Origin: Gillisella vitis
GTDB lineage: Bacteria; Pseudomonadota; Alphaproteobacteria; Rhizobiales; Rhizobiaceae
Assembly: GCA_009744235.1 (NCBI GenBank)
Contig: WPHV01000013.1
Span: 1 to 64,000 of the forward strand
Length of the DNA stretch: 64,000 bases
Direction of reading: 5' to 3'
Shown here piece by piece: positions 8,500 to 17,706 of this stretch (its first letter is position 1; each line of letters opens with the position of its first letter). The translations under genes were made by a program, and so were the position numbers. Under the pieces are notes generated by a model. The model was not told where the DNA came from, did no database searches, and saw nothing but the letters and a program-made list of their open reading frames with translations.

Positions 8500-9297
8500 T
8501 CAGCTTGCGCTGCGCACGACGCGTTCGACCCAGGCAACGTCGTCGCCCAGCAATTGGTCGATATGTCCATCTGATATCCAACCGGCCACACGGCGTTCGA
8601 TATCGTCGCCATAGGAGGCTCGACGCTCGATCTCCTTTTGGGTTGCGATGACGACGACAGTGGCTGCGATGCCATTCCTGTGGAGCAGGATTGCCTCCTC
8701 TGGCGAGAACCGGTGCCAATCGAACTGAAGCGCATCGAGATGCGCCTCTTTCGCAAGCGCGACCGGATCCATGAAGCTGGTGTGGCTGAGACCGACGGTC
8801 GGGACCTCCGGGATCTGTCTCTTGATGTCCCGAAGTTGCCTGAAGTCGAGCGACGAAAACCACACGACGTCGTGGGCATCCAGCTCATCGAGCAACGCAG
8901 CCGTCTTCGGAAAGAGCAGGTCGTCCAGTCCCTGAACCTTCAGCTCAAGTTGCAGCAGCATCCCGTTCTCCCGGGCAAACACGATGGCCTCGCGCAATGT
9001 CGGTACGCGCTCGCCTTCAAACTCCGGAGAAAACCAACTGCTGACATCGAGCGCCTTGAGTTCGGCCAGCGTCATCTTTGACACCAAGCCTTTGCCGTTC
9101 GATGTGCGGTCGACCGTGGCATCATGGAAAAGGATCAACTCACCGTCGGCCGACAGGACCAGATCGGTCTCGCAAATGGTTGCACCGAGCTCCTTTGCCA
9201 TGCGGAAGGACGCAAACGTGTTTTCAGGCGAAGCGACAAGGTGACCGCGGTGTCCGCAGATATGAACTGTCCCGGTCTCTGATCGTAAAATCGACAT
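8500..9297 (-). CDS. accF: Glycerophosphodiester phosphodiesterase family protein, AccF-like
   Basis: A 265-aa GDPD enzyme with the catalytic segments CGHRGHLVASPENTF (residues ~14-28), CETDLVLSADGELILFHD and TVDRTSNGKG, and the barrel Glu in QLELKVQG. In agrocinopine loci AccF splits the sugar phosphodiester into sucrose and arabinose phosphate. It lies directly downstream of the permease genes and upstream of a second GDPD. The accF symbol is given to this copy because of its position next to the transporter; either paralogue could be the true functional equivalent. Confidence 0.85.
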   Translation of the reverse strand: MSILRSETGTVHICGHRGHLVASPENTFASFRMAKELGATICETDLVLSADGELILFHDATVDRTSNGKGLVSKMTLAELKALDVSSWFSPEFEGERVPTLREAIVFARENGMLLQLELKVQGLDDLLFPKTAALLDELDAHDVVWFSSLDFRQLRDIKRQIPEVPTVGLSHTSFMDPVALAKEAHLDALQFDWHRFSPEEAILLHRNGIAATVVVIATQKEIERRASYGDDIERRVAGWISDGHIDQLLGDDVAWVERVVRSAS

Positions 9298-9393
9298 GGT
9301 ATAAATCCTGTCACTGGCTAAGTACGCCGTCCGGACGCCGGTTGTGGACTATCTGGCCGGAGTGGGGCGTCAGACGAAATTAAACCGTTCCGG

Positions 9394-10284
9394 TCATTTC
9401 AGCGTGGGGTCGAAGATGTCGCGCAACTGATCGCCGATAAGGCTGATGGTCAGTCCAAGTACGAAAATGACGACTCCGGGAACGATCGAAATCCACCATT
9501 CCGTCATGATGTAGTCGCGGCCCGCACCAACCAGCGATCCAAGGCTGACCATCGGTGGCTGCACACCGAGCCCAAGGAAGCTCAATGAAGATTCCAGAAT
9601 CAGAACCTCGGGCATCACGACCGTGAACGTGACGAGCACGATGGCAAGAATGTTGGGAAGAACGTGCTTCACCGCGATACGGAAGCTGCCGGCGCCATTG
9701 CGATGCAAGGCAGCGATATACGGTTTTTCCAGTTCAAGACCGGCCATGGTCCGCGTCAGTCGCGCGAAACGCTCCCACCCGAACAAGCCAAGCAGGCAGA
9801 TGAAGAGCGTCAGGCTGTTTCCGAGGAAGGCCAATACCGTTAGTGCGATGATGATAAACGGCATGGATGCCTGGAAATCGACAGCTACCCGGATAATGGC
9901 ATCGGCGAGACCACGGCGGAAGGCGGCAATAAGGCCCAGCGTGGTGCCGATGGTCATGCTGATGATCGCCGCACCGAGCGATATCATGATGCTCATGCGC
10001 AGTGCATAGAAGATGCGGCTGAGGATATCGCGCCCCATCTCATCCGTGCCGAACCAGTGCACGGCGCCGGTCCCGACGTGAAGCGGCGGCATCTTACGCG
10101 CCTTCAGGTCAATCTGAGCAAATCCGTATGGTGCCAGTTTGTCGGCGAAGACGGCCAGGCAAATAGCTGCAACCATCACGAAAAGGCACATGGCCAGCAG
10201 AGGGTTGATGCGCGGCAGCTTCGAGACGAGGTCGGAGCTCTTCGGAGTAGCGGGCGTAAGATCTGTCATGGATGCCTCCTTCAA
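9394..10284 (-). CDS. accE: ABC transporter permease, DppC/OppC type (AccE-like)
   Basis: A 296-aa inner-membrane permease. It has one N-terminal membrane segment, the DppC-type motif HWFGTDEMGRDILSRI and four to five further hydrophobic segments. The ATPase-coupling loop is HRNGAGSFRIAVKHVLPN. It ends with a typical QLRDIFDPTLK tail. Its ATG overlaps the stop of the upstream permease (ATGA at 10281-10284), so the two permeases are coupled. Together with AccD, the two ATPases and AccA it should form an importer for the sugar phosphodiester opine (inference from synteny). Confidence 0.87.
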   Translation of the reverse strand: MKEASMTDLTPATPKSSDLVSKLPRINPLLAMCLFVMVAAICLAVFADKLAPYGFAQIDLKARKMPPLHVGTGAVHWFGTDEMGRDILSRIFYALRMSIMISLGAAIISMTIGTTLGLIAAFRRGLADAIIRVAVDFQASMPFIIIALTVLAFLGNSLTLFICLLGLFGWERFARLTRTMAGLELEKPYIAALHRNGAGSFRIAVKHVLPNILAIVLVTFTVVMPEVLILESSLSFLGLGVQPPMVSLGSLVGAGRDYIMTEWWISIVPGVVIFVLGLTISLIGDQLRDIFDPTLK

Positions 10285-11207
10285 GACCGGTTCGAGTAGC
10301 GCAGGCGCGGGTCAGCCAGCGTCTGGAGGAAATCGACGAGCAGATTTGCACTGACCATGGCGATCGTGATGAGAATGACGATAGCCTGCACGACCGCGAC
10401 ATCGCGGGACGCCACGGAACTGATGAGGAGGAGGCCGACGCCGGGCCATGCGTAGACGGCTTCAACGACCGCCGATCCACCGATCATTCCACCAAGCAGA
10501 AATCCGAGCAGTGTCAGAAGTGGGAGGGCCGCGTTCGGCATCACATGCCTGACGATAAGTCCCCACTCCGAGACACGACGCGCGCGCGCCGCGAGGATAT
10601 AGCGTTGGCCCATGACCTCGAGGGCGCTGGAGCGAACGAACCTCGCGATGACTCCCGCGTTGTAAAGACCGATTACCAATGTGGGCATCACCAGGTGAGC
10701 GAGCGTCGATCCTCCGCCGGACGGCAGGATCCGCAATTTCACGGCGAAGAGCTGGATGAGGAGAATTCCGGTCAGAAAAGTCGGGACGGAATGGGTCAGC
10801 ACAGCAAGGCCAATCACGGTCCGGTCGACGATACCGCCACGGTAACGTGCGGCCACGATGCCGAGTGGAACACCGACGACGAGAGCAAGTACAAGTGCTG
10901 CCGCCATGAGCTGCAAAGTGGCCGGAAGCTTTCCGAGGACTGTACCGAGCGCGTCTTGGCCGCTACGTAGCGACACTCCGAAATCCCCGGTCAGCATGCG
11001 CCCGATATAAGCGAAATACTGTTCGGTGACAGGACGATCCAGACCCCATTGCTGGCGCAGCATCTCGATGACCTGGGGTGGGGTTTCGACACCAAGAAGC
11101 GAAGTCATCGGATCGCCGCTGATGCGAAGCATGACGAAGGTGAAGGTGATGACGAGCCAGACCGTTAAGATTGCGCGCAGGACTGCGCTGGTCATTGTGT
11201 TCAGCAT
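10281..11207 (-). CDS. accD: ABC transporter permease, DppB/OppB type (AccD-like)
   Basis: A 308-aa DppB-type permease: N-terminal membrane segment with TFVMLRISGDP, then the family GDFGVSLRSGQ segment near residue 75, several membrane helices, and the coupling loop ARRVSEWGLIVRHVMPNAALP near 210-230. The start overlaps the end of the accC-like ATPase gene by 7 bp and its stop overlaps accE, indicating one polycistronic message. It heterodimerises with the AccE-like subunit in the inner membrane. Confidence 0.87.
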   Translation of the reverse strand: MLNTMTSAVLRAILTVWLVITFTFVMLRISGDPMTSLLGVETPPQVIEMLRQQWGLDRPVTEQYFAYIGRMLTGDFGVSLRSGQDALGTVLGKLPATLQLMAAALVLALVVGVPLGIVAARYRGGIVDRTVIGLAVLTHSVPTFLTGILLIQLFAVKLRILPSGGGSTLAHLVMPTLVIGLYNAGVIARFVRSSALEVMGQRYILAARARRVSEWGLIVRHVMPNAALPLLTLLGFLLGGMIGGSAVVEAVYAWPGVGLLLISSVASRDVAVVQAIVILITIAMVSANLLVDFLQTLADPRLRYSNRS

Positions 11208-12073
11208 GATGCAGCCTCCGTAGGTATCTGGCGGTTGGATGCGGAATCCGCCGAATTTGCCCGGCGCCTGCCTTTCGGGACCGCCGCGAGCAGTTTCACC
11301 GTGTAGGGATCGGAGGGCCCGGCAAAGACTTTTGCGGTCGGTCCTGTCTCCACCACGCGACCGGCCTGCATCACGACGACGCGATGCGACACATGCCGCA
11401 CCACGCGCACATCATGGCTGATGAACAGGATGGAGAGACCGCGCTTCTCCTGAAGATCGAGCAGGAGATTGAGAACCTGTGCCTGGACCGACACGTCCAG
11501 CGCCGAGACAGGTTCGTCGCAGAGCAGGATCTTCGGTTCGGCAACGAGCGCCCTGGCGATGGCGGCGCGTTGCCGCTGGCCGCCCGACATCTGATGGGGA
11601 TAGCGGTCCAGCATCGCGCTTGGAAGTGCGACTGCATCGAGCGCATCCCTGGCCATATCACGCCGATCTGTCTTGCGTCCGATCGAATGAATGGCGAGCA
11701 CTTCCTCGATCTGGTGACCGATCGTATGGCGCGGGTCGAAAGCGCCAAGCGTATCCTGGGCGACGACTTGAAGGACACGTGCCAGGCGCCGACGGTTCGG
11801 CCGGAGATACGTTTTGAATGGCTCGCCGAACAGCTCCAGCGATCCGCTATCGGGATTGCGGTCACCGCAAAGAAGTGCGGAAAGGGTCGATTTACCGCAT
11901 CCAGACTCACCGACCAGACCGAGCGTTTCGCCCTGGCCGAGGGTGAGGGAGACGCCGCGGACGGCATGGTGACCCTTGTGGCTATTCGGCAAAAGTGAAA
12001 AGCCGGATTTGTAAGTGAAATCAAGATCGCGGGCTTCGAGAACGGTCGTCCTGCCCAATGTTTCCAGACTCAT
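11201..12073 (-). CDS. accC: ABC transporter ATPase, DppF/OppF type (AccC-like)
   Basis: A 290-aa nucleotide-binding protein. Visible motifs: Walker A GESGCGKS (~residue 56), signature MSGGQRQRAAIARAL, Walker B LLCDEPVSALD and the switch His in LFISHDVRVV. The C-terminal YTVKLLAAVPKG segment is typical of oligopeptide/dipeptide-type ATPases. The start overlaps the stop of the AccB-like ATPase (ATGA at 12070-12073). It powers import through the AccD/AccE pore. Confidence 0.87.
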   Translation of the reverse strand: MSLETLGRTTVLEARDLDFTYKSGFSLLPNSHKGHHAVRGVSLTLGQGETLGLVGESGCGKSTLSALLCGDRNPDSGSLELFGEPFKTYLRPNRRRLARVLQVVAQDTLGAFDPRHTIGHQIEEVLAIHSIGRKTDRRDMARDALDAVALPSAMLDRYPHQMSGGQRQRAAIARALVAEPKILLCDEPVSALDVSVQAQVLNLLLDLQEKRGLSILFISHDVRVVRHVSHRVVVMQAGRVVETGPTAKVFAGPSDPYTVKLLAAVPKGRRRANSADSASNRQIPTEAASC

Positions 12074-12930
12074 GGCGAGAGCTCCGTTTCGTTTGTTGAT
12101 GCTACGGCTTCGAGCCGCCAGTTCTGAGGCATTTCCACCAACCTGGTCAGCGGTTCGCCGTGTCCTGGCATCGCGTCCAGCAGGAGGCGTGTGTAGGGAT
12201 GGCTCGGCCGCTCGTAGATATTCTCAGTCGTATCGATTTCCATGATTTCGCCGCCGTACATGACGACGATGCGATCACAGACCTCGGCGATTAGATCGAG
12301 ATCATGGCTGATAAAGATCATGGCGATGCCGCGTTTACGGACCAACGAAACGAGAAGCGAAACGACCTGGGCCTGAACAGTAACGTCCAGGGCCGTCGTC
12401 GGCTCATCTGCAATGACCAGGTGCGGTTCAAGAGCAAGGGCCGTTGCGATCATGACGCGCTGGCACATGCCTCCGGAAAATTGCGAGGGGTAGTAGTGAT
12501 AACGCTTTTCAGGCTCGTCGATCGCGACGTCCTTCAGGAGCTGCAGTGCTATCTTGCGAGCTTCTTCCGCAGAGTGTCCGGCACTTCTTGCGGCCTCGGC
12601 GATTTGTTCGCCAACAGTTCGCACCGGATTAAGACAGGAGACCGGCTCCTGGAAAATCATACCGATCGGTGGAAGCATTTTCGACGCAAGTGCCCCTGGC
12701 AGATCGGAGGCTTCAAATGCGTGGTCGCCGATCGTCACCGTACCGGAAGCATGAGCCATAGCCGGCAGGAGGCCGGCTATGGCGAGGCAGGAGAGCGATT
12801 TTCCCGAACCGCTCTCTCCCACGATCCCAAGAATTTCGCCTTCCTTGACATCGAAAGAGACGGACTTGACTGGAGTCAGTTTCAAAAAGGAAATGCTCAA
12901 GTCTCGAATGGAGAGAACGGGTTCACTCAT
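12070..12930 (-). CDS. accB: ABC transporter ATPase, DppD/OppD type (AccB-like)
   Basis: A 286-aa ATPase: Walker A GESGSGKS (~residue 38), signature FSGGMCQRVMIATAL, Walker B LVIADEPTTALD, switch FISHDLD, and the HPYTRLLLDAMPG C-terminal segment of DppD-type ATPases. The signature reads SGGMCQR where the family usually has SGGMRQR, a Cys replacing Arg. It begins 10 bp after accA's stop. A short decayed relative of its residues ~44-75 survives downstream of the second accA copy at about 15820-15925. Confidence 0.86.
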   Translation of the reverse strand: MSEPVLSIRDLSISFLKLTPVKSVSFDVKEGEILGIVGESGSGKSLSCLAIAGLLPAMAHASGTVTIGDHAFEASDLPGALASKMLPPIGMIFQEPVSCLNPVRTVGEQIAEAARSAGHSAEEARKIALQLLKDVAIDEPEKRYHYYPSQFSGGMCQRVMIATALALEPHLVIADEPTTALDVTVQAQVVSLLVSLVRKRGIAMIFISHDLDLIAEVCDRIVVMYGGEIMEIDTTENIYERPSHPYTRLLLDAMPGHGEPLTRLVEMPQNWRLEAVASTNETELSP

Positions 12931-12940
12931 TGGCGCATCC

Positions 12941-14500
12941 TCATTTGGTGGTGTTTGCGAAGGACAGGCTTTGGGCGCCGAGGTCCATGGCGAAAGTCTG
13001 CTTAGGCTCCCACTTCAACTTGTTGGAAATCCCGTAGAAGACGGCGTTCTGGTGCAGGACGGTGATGCCCGGATCCTTTAACTCGATGATGTCCAGCATG
13101 TCGGAAAAGATCTTGGCGCGATCAGCCGGATCGATGGCCTGTTCGAGCTTCGCACCGAGAGCGTCGAATTCCGGGTTCTCCCAGATCTTTTGTGTACCCA
13201 TCGTTGCGGTCTTTGCGAACGAAAGCGCGTACACGGATACATAAGGATCCGAAACGATGGCAGTGCTGGACCAATTGCCCGTCGCGCGAGCATTTGTGTT
13301 TTCGAATAATTTGCCGGCTTCGACAAATTCCAGCTTGGCATTGATACCCACGGCCTGCCACATAGCGACAATGGCCTCGCTGACCGGGTTTTCTGCCGTG
13401 TAATAGTTGTTCTGCGACCGGATCGTGATCTGCTCGCCGTTATAGCCGGCGTCCTTCAGGAGCTGCTGCGCCTTTTCTGGATTGTACTCGGGCTTTGGAC
13501 GATCCTTCAGGTAGATCGGTCCGAATTCCTTGAACTGCGCGCCATTCGGGACGACGGTTTTTCCATCCCAGATGGAGTCGACGATTGCCTGTCGATCAAT
13601 GGCCAGGCTTAGCGCCTGGCGAACGCGCGGATCCTTGAGCACAGGATTGTTCTTGTCGTAGAACAGGATGCGATTATTCGGAACCGGACCGCCGACGATC
13701 TTCGCCTCATTTGATTTGTTTACAACGTCGAGCTGGTCCGGCGGAAGATCGGTGACGATGTCATAGTCGCCCGCGAGAAGACCGGCGATGCGCGACGAGA
13801 CCTCCGGCACCACTTTGAAAGTAACGGTTTTAGCATTGGGCTTACCGCCGAAATATAGATCGTGAGCAGCCAGCGTGACATGATCGTTCGCGATAGACTC
13901 AATGACCTTGTACGGGCCCGCGCCGATTGGCTTCTGCTTCCACTTGACCCAGTCGCCGCCCATCTTCACCCAGGCGTCCTTGCTGATGACAACGGCGGAA
14001 TAGTTCGCCAGACGCTGCAACAAGACGGGATCCTTGAACTTCGTGACGAAGCGCACTGTTTCCGGATCGACAACGTCGACATGATCAAGGCTGCTAAAGC
14101 TTGTCAGGTAGGTTGGATATCCAGGCGCCTTTGGATCAGTCAAGCGTTCCGGACCAAACGAAAATGCCACGTCGTCTGCGGTCATTTCACGGCTGTCGTG
14201 GAAGATGACGCCCTTGCGAAGCTTTATTTCCAGGGTCGTGTCGTCGATCCATTTCCACGAGATCGCAAGGTTCGGCCGAACCGTGTAATCGTTCAGGTCG
14301 AGCTTTAGCAAAGTTTCGTGGATCGATGGGTTATTGCGGAACGCGGCGTTGGATGCCTGGTCGACCGGCTCCTGGGTCTCGGGGTTTTTCTGAACTGCTA
14401 TTCTCAAGTCGCGACGATTGTCCTCCTGAGCGACGGCTGCCCCGGCCGCCAGCGAGGCAATGACGAGTGCCGTCGACGCAATGAATGTTCTTCTCTTCAT
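12941..14500 (-). CDS. accA: ABC substrate-binding protein, family 5, AccA-like (copy A)
   Basis: A 519-aa periplasmic binding protein of the oligopeptide/nickel family. A Sec signal peptide (MKRRTFIASTALVIASLA, cleavage near AVAQ) leads into the family-5 fold; RITDPKAP-like and VRQALSLAIDRQAI segments are characteristic. The ATG at 14500 is chosen because GGGAG lies 8 nt upstream; a GTG at 14509 would add three residues. AccA on Ti plasmids binds agrocinopines and the toxic mimic agrocin 84 through a pyranose-2-phosphate group. A near-identical paralogue lies at 15947-17506. Position directly before accB-E and after accR supports the assignment. Confidence 0.87.
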   Translation of the reverse strand: MKRRTFIASTALVIASLAAGAAVAQEDNRRDLRIAVQKNPETQEPVDQASNAAFRNNPSIHETLLKLDLNDYTVRPNLAISWKWIDDTTLEIKLRKGVIFHDSREMTADDVAFSFGPERLTDPKAPGYPTYLTSFSSLDHVDVVDPETVRFVTKFKDPVLLQRLANYSAVVISKDAWVKMGGDWVKWKQKPIGAGPYKVIESIANDHVTLAAHDLYFGGKPNAKTVTFKVVPEVSSRIAGLLAGDYDIVTDLPPDQLDVVNKSNEAKIVGGPVPNNRILFYDKNNPVLKDPRVRQALSLAIDRQAIVDSIWDGKTVVPNGAQFKEFGPIYLKDRPKPEYNPEKAQQLLKDAGYNGEQITIRSQNNYYTAENPVSEAIVAMWQAVGINAKLEFVEAGKLFENTNARATGNWSSTAIVSDPYVSVYALSFAKTATMGTQKIWENPEFDALGAKLEQAIDPADRAKIFSDMLDIIELKDPGITVLHQNAVFYGISNKLKWEPKQTFAMDLGAQSLSFANTTK

Positions 14501-14689
14501 ATTCTCCACTCCCTGACGAGGCCGGTCAGCTGGGCTGTACCGAGCCGGTGCTTCTTGCTTTCACTCCCTGTCGCCGACGCTATGTTGGCGACTTCCCCCA
14601 CGCTTTGATCCGGCGAGACGAGACCTGAGACGGGCAATCAATGCCCATCGAACTCTGTTCGAGGATGGACGCACACCGAGCGTGGACCC

Positions 14690-15463
14690 TCACGTTGCAA
14701 TCACGAACTTCTTGCGCAGCTTCTCTGGAGCGGTGTCGATCATCGACTTGGCGCCCGCATCGGTGACGATGACGCTGATGTCTTCGATCTTTGCTGCCAC
14801 CGACAGACTGGACTTTGTGAACTTCGAATAATCCGCCACGACGATGACACGCCGGGAAACCTCGATCATGGCGCGAGCGATACTCGCGTTCACGGGCGTT
14901 GAGGTGCAGATCAAACCACGATCTATGTCGATCGACGCCGCGTTAAGGATAAGCTTGTCGACATTGAACTGGCGAATGAACTGCTCCGCCAGCGGCCCCC
15001 GGAAAGAGCGGTTCGCTTCGGAATATTCGCCTCCTACCGAGTAAATGCTCTGCCTTTCGGCACGCGTCAGTTCGGCAACAATGTCGAGGCCGTTGGAAAT
15101 GAATGTGAGGGTGTTGCGTCCAGCGAGGTGCTTGGCGACTTCCAATGCTGTCGTGCCTGCATCAAGAAGAACAGTGTCGCCATCGACAACCATCTCAGCC
15201 ACGGCAGCGGCAATGGCCGCCTTCTCGGTCTGGTTTGAGACGGCACGGGCGGCGTTGGATGCGTCCATCGCGACCTGGTTGATATTGACGGCGCCGCCGT
15301 GCGTCCGGCGCACCAATCCGGCCGCTTCCATCTCGCCAAGGTCACGGCGGACAGTCGCGACCGAGATGTCGAGGTGCTCCGTCAGTGTACGAATATCCAC
15401 GAAATTACGCGTCCGCAGCAGGTCGACAATTTTCGCTTGGCGATCTTCCGCTTGGGTCAACAC
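14690..15463 (-). CDS. accR: DeoR-family repressor, AccR-like
   Basis: A 257-aa DeoR-family regulator. An N-terminal winged helix (RQAKIVDLLRTRNFVDI ... SVATVRRDLGEME) is followed by a DeoRC sugar-sensor domain with LLDAGTTALEVAKHL, FISNGLDIV and the EQFIRQFNVDK region. The GTG at 15463 is chosen over a TTG at 15502 because GAGGAGG sits 6 nt upstream. AccR of Ti plasmids represses the acc operon and, on C58-type plasmids, the arc operon containing traR, and is released by a sugar phosphate. It is encoded immediately upstream of accA on the same strand. A truncated second copy lies at 17707-18153. Confidence 0.85.
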   Translation of the reverse strand: MLTQAEDRQAKIVDLLRTRNFVDIRTLTEHLDISVATVRRDLGEMEAAGLVRRTHGGAVNINQVAMDASNAARAVSNQTEKAAIAAAVAEMVVDGDTVLLDAGTTALEVAKHLAGRNTLTFISNGLDIVAELTRAERQSIYSVGGEYSEANRSFRGPLAEQFIRQFNVDKLILNAASIDIDRGLICTSTPVNASIARAMIEVSRRVIVVADYSKFTKSSLSVAAKIEDISVIVTDAGAKSMIDTAPEKLRKKFVIAT

Positions 15464-15946
15464 GCGTTTCCTCCTCGTCCGTATGTGATGCTTATCGATC
15501 AATCGTGAGCGATATCTACCTCCCGTAGATGACAGCTATATGACAGCTTTGTTGGCTTTTGCATAGTAAATCTGCTGACGAATTGAATTAATTGTGTGCT
15601 GCGTCGCACAAATCCTGCTGTATGTTGAGCGAAATCGATCATAAAAGGCAAATCAGGCTGATGGTGGTTGTGTCGTCAGGTTGCCCGAGATCCAAAGCTT
15701 CGGGGCAGCACCCCGGGATTGACGCCGACGCGTCAGCCAATCAGGTGAAACAGGGCCCGAAACCGCGGATAGGAGGCTCGCATTGTCGACAGAGCAGATT
15801 TTGCTCTTGAGCCCCCGCATGATCCTGGCTTGACCGTTGGGCGTGGTCTCCCCATTCGCCTTGAAAAGCAGTGGCCATGGCCGGCACAATACCGGCCACG
15901 GCAAGGCATGAAAGCGGCCGCCGAGAAAAGCGTCCGCTCGCAGACT
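15464..15946. other. Intergenic region upstream of accR with decayed accB remnant
   Basis: No intact gene. The part nearest accR (15464-15620) should contain the accR promoter. The distal part carries the remnant of a second accB copy, listed separately. Small ORFs on both strands have no family features. Confidence 0.5.
15820..15946 (-). pseudogene. Decayed accB (DppD-type ATPase) fragment
   Basis: Directly downstream of the second accA, the minus strand encodes PLSCLAVAGIVPAMATAFQG and then GDHA. AccB residues ~44-75 read SLSCLAIAGLLPAMAHASG, then GDHA. The nucleotides at about 15843-15917 align with 12721-12798 with scattered changes. The Walker A segment and the rest of the gene are missing. 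This shows that the accA duplication once included at least part of accB. Confidence 0.65.
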
Positions 15947-17506
15947 TTACCGGGTGTTTCCGAAGGAGAGGCTCAGGGGGCCAAGGTCCATGGCGAAACT
16001 CTGCTTCGGTTCCCACTTCACCTTGTTGGAAATCCCGTAGAAGACGGCGTTCTGGTGCAGGACGGTGATGCCGGGATCCTTCAACTCGATGATATCAAGC
16101 ATGTCGGAGAAGGTCTTGGCGCGATCGGCTGGAGCGACGGCCTGTTCGAGCTTCGCACCGAGGGCGTCGAAATCGTCGTTGATCCAGATCTTCTGCGTGC
16201 CCATCGTCGCGGTCTTTGCGAACGAGAGCGCATAGATTGAAACATACGGGTCCGAAATGACTGCGGTGCTCGACCAATTACCGGCTGCACGGCCATTGGC
16301 ATTGTCGAACAGCTTGCCGGCTTCGACAAATTCCAGCTTGGCATTGATGCCGACGGCCTGCCACATGGCAACGATCGCCTCGCTGACCGGGTTTTCTGCC
16401 GTGTAATAGTTGTTCTGCGAGCGGATCGTGATCTGCTCGCCGTCATAGCCGGCGTCCTTCAGGAGCTGCTGTGCCTTTTCCGGATTGTACTCGGGTTTCG
16501 GGCGGCCCTTCAGGTAGACCGGTCCGAATTCCTTGAATTGCGCGCCATTCGGGACGACGGTCTTGCCGTTCCAGATGGAGTCGACAATCGCCTGACGATC
16601 AATGGCGAGGCTGAGCGCCTGACGGACCCGCGGATCCTTCAGCGCCGGGTTGTTCTTGTCGTAGAACAGGATACGGTTGTTAGGAACCGGGCCACCGACA
16701 ATCTTTGCATTGTCCGATTTGTTTACAACGTCGAGCTGGTCCGGGGGGAGATCGGTAGCAATGTCGTAGTCACCCGCGAGAAGGCCAGCAATACGAGACG
16801 AAACTTCAGGCACGACCTTGAACGTGATGGTCTTTGCGTTCGGCTTTCCACCAAAATACTGGTCGTTGGCAGCCAGTGTGACATGGTCGTTCGCGACAGA
16901 TTCGACCACCTTGTACGGGCCGGCACCGACGGGCTTCTGCTTCCACTTGACCCAGTCGCTGCCCATCTTTACCCAAGCGTCCTTGCTGATGACAACCGCC
17001 GGATAGGCGGCGAGGCGCTGCAACAGAATAGGATCCTTGAACTTTGTCACGAAGCGCACGGTTTCCGGATCGACAACCTCGACATGATCGAGGCTGCTAA
17101 AATTCGTGAGATACGATGGATAACCGGGGGCCTTCGTGTCGGTCAAACGTTCCGGGCCGAAGGAGAAGGCGACATCGTCAGCGGTCATCTCGCGGCCATC
17201 GTGGAAAATGACGTCCTTGCGGAGCTTCAGTTCAAGGGTCTTGTCATCGACCCATTTCCAAGTGATTGCGAGGTTAGGTTGTACCGTGTAGTCACCGTTG
17301 AGGTCGAGTTTCAACAGGGTCTCGTGGATCGAGGGATTGTTGCGGAAAGCAACGTTCGATGCGGTATCCACCGGTTCTTGCGTTTCGGGGTTCTTTTGAA
17401 CCGCAATGCGCAAGTCCGGACGCGTGTCCTCCTGAGCGAAAGCGATTCCACTGGAAAGCGATACGGCAATCGCAGCAGCCGTACCGATAAAGGTTCTTCT
17501 CTTCAT
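15947..17506 (-). CDS. ABC substrate-binding protein, family 5, AccA paralogue (copy B)
   Basis: A 519-aa periplasmic binding protein, intact and collinear with copy A at 12941-14500; by eye about nine in ten residues match. Differences are scattered, with the signal peptide among the more divergent parts (MKRRTFIGTAAAIAVSLSSG). The ATG at 17506 has AAGGAG 8 nt upstream. No intact transporter genes follow it, only a decayed accB fragment, so if expressed it must use the AccB-E machinery of the other copy. A second binding protein could widen ligand range, for example to different agrocinopines (inference). Confidence 0.85.
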   Translation of the reverse strand: MKRRTFIGTAAAIAVSLSSGIAFAQEDTRPDLRIAVQKNPETQEPVDTASNVAFRNNPSIHETLLKLDLNGDYTVQPNLAITWKWVDDKTLELKLRKDVIFHDGREMTADDVAFSFGPERLTDTKAPGYPSYLTNFSSLDHVEVVDPETVRFVTKFKDPILLQRLAAYPAVVISKDAWVKMGSDWVKWKQKPVGAGPYKVVESVANDHVTLAANDQYFGGKPNAKTITFKVVPEVSSRIAGLLAGDYDIATDLPPDQLDVVNKSDNAKIVGGPVPNNRILFYDKNNPALKDPRVRQALSLAIDRQAIVDSIWNGKTVVPNGAQFKEFGPVYLKGRPKPEYNPEKAQQLLKDAGYDGEQITIRSQNNYYTAENPVSEAIVAMWQAVGINAKLEFVEAGKLFDNANGRAAGNWSSTAVISDPYVSIYALSFAKTATMGTQKIWINDDFDALGAKLEQAVAPADRAKTFSDMLDIIELKDPGITVLHQNAVFYGISNKVKWEPKQSFAMDLGPLSLSFGNTR

Positions 17507-17645
17507 TGAAGCCACTCCTTGAGAAAGCGGGCTGGTCTTGCCGTACCCGCGAATGATCTTGTTTCACCAACCACAACCGCCGGTACGGCGGTGTCTTCCC
17601 TCATGCACAGATCTGCGACGGGGAAATTTGAGCGAGCAACACCGT

Positions 17646-17663
17646 GCTCGGATTGCTCCGAGC
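17646..17663 (-). terminator. Hairpin downstream of truncated accR copy
   Basis: Perfect 7-bp inverted repeat GCTCGGA / TCCGAGC with a 4-nt loop, 44 bp past the stop of the truncated DeoR gene on the minus strand and upstream of accA copy B. No T-tract follows; it could be a weak terminator or part of the accA leader. Confidence 0.3.
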
Positions 17664-17706
17664 CGTTTCCGCTGGATATTTCTGTGTGTCGCCCTGGTGC
17701 GGGACG

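Noticed and set aside
16538..17509. 323-codon plus-strand frame
   Set aside because: Antisense to accA copy B; shorter similar frames occur opposite accA copy A, as expected for a shadow of duplicated genes.
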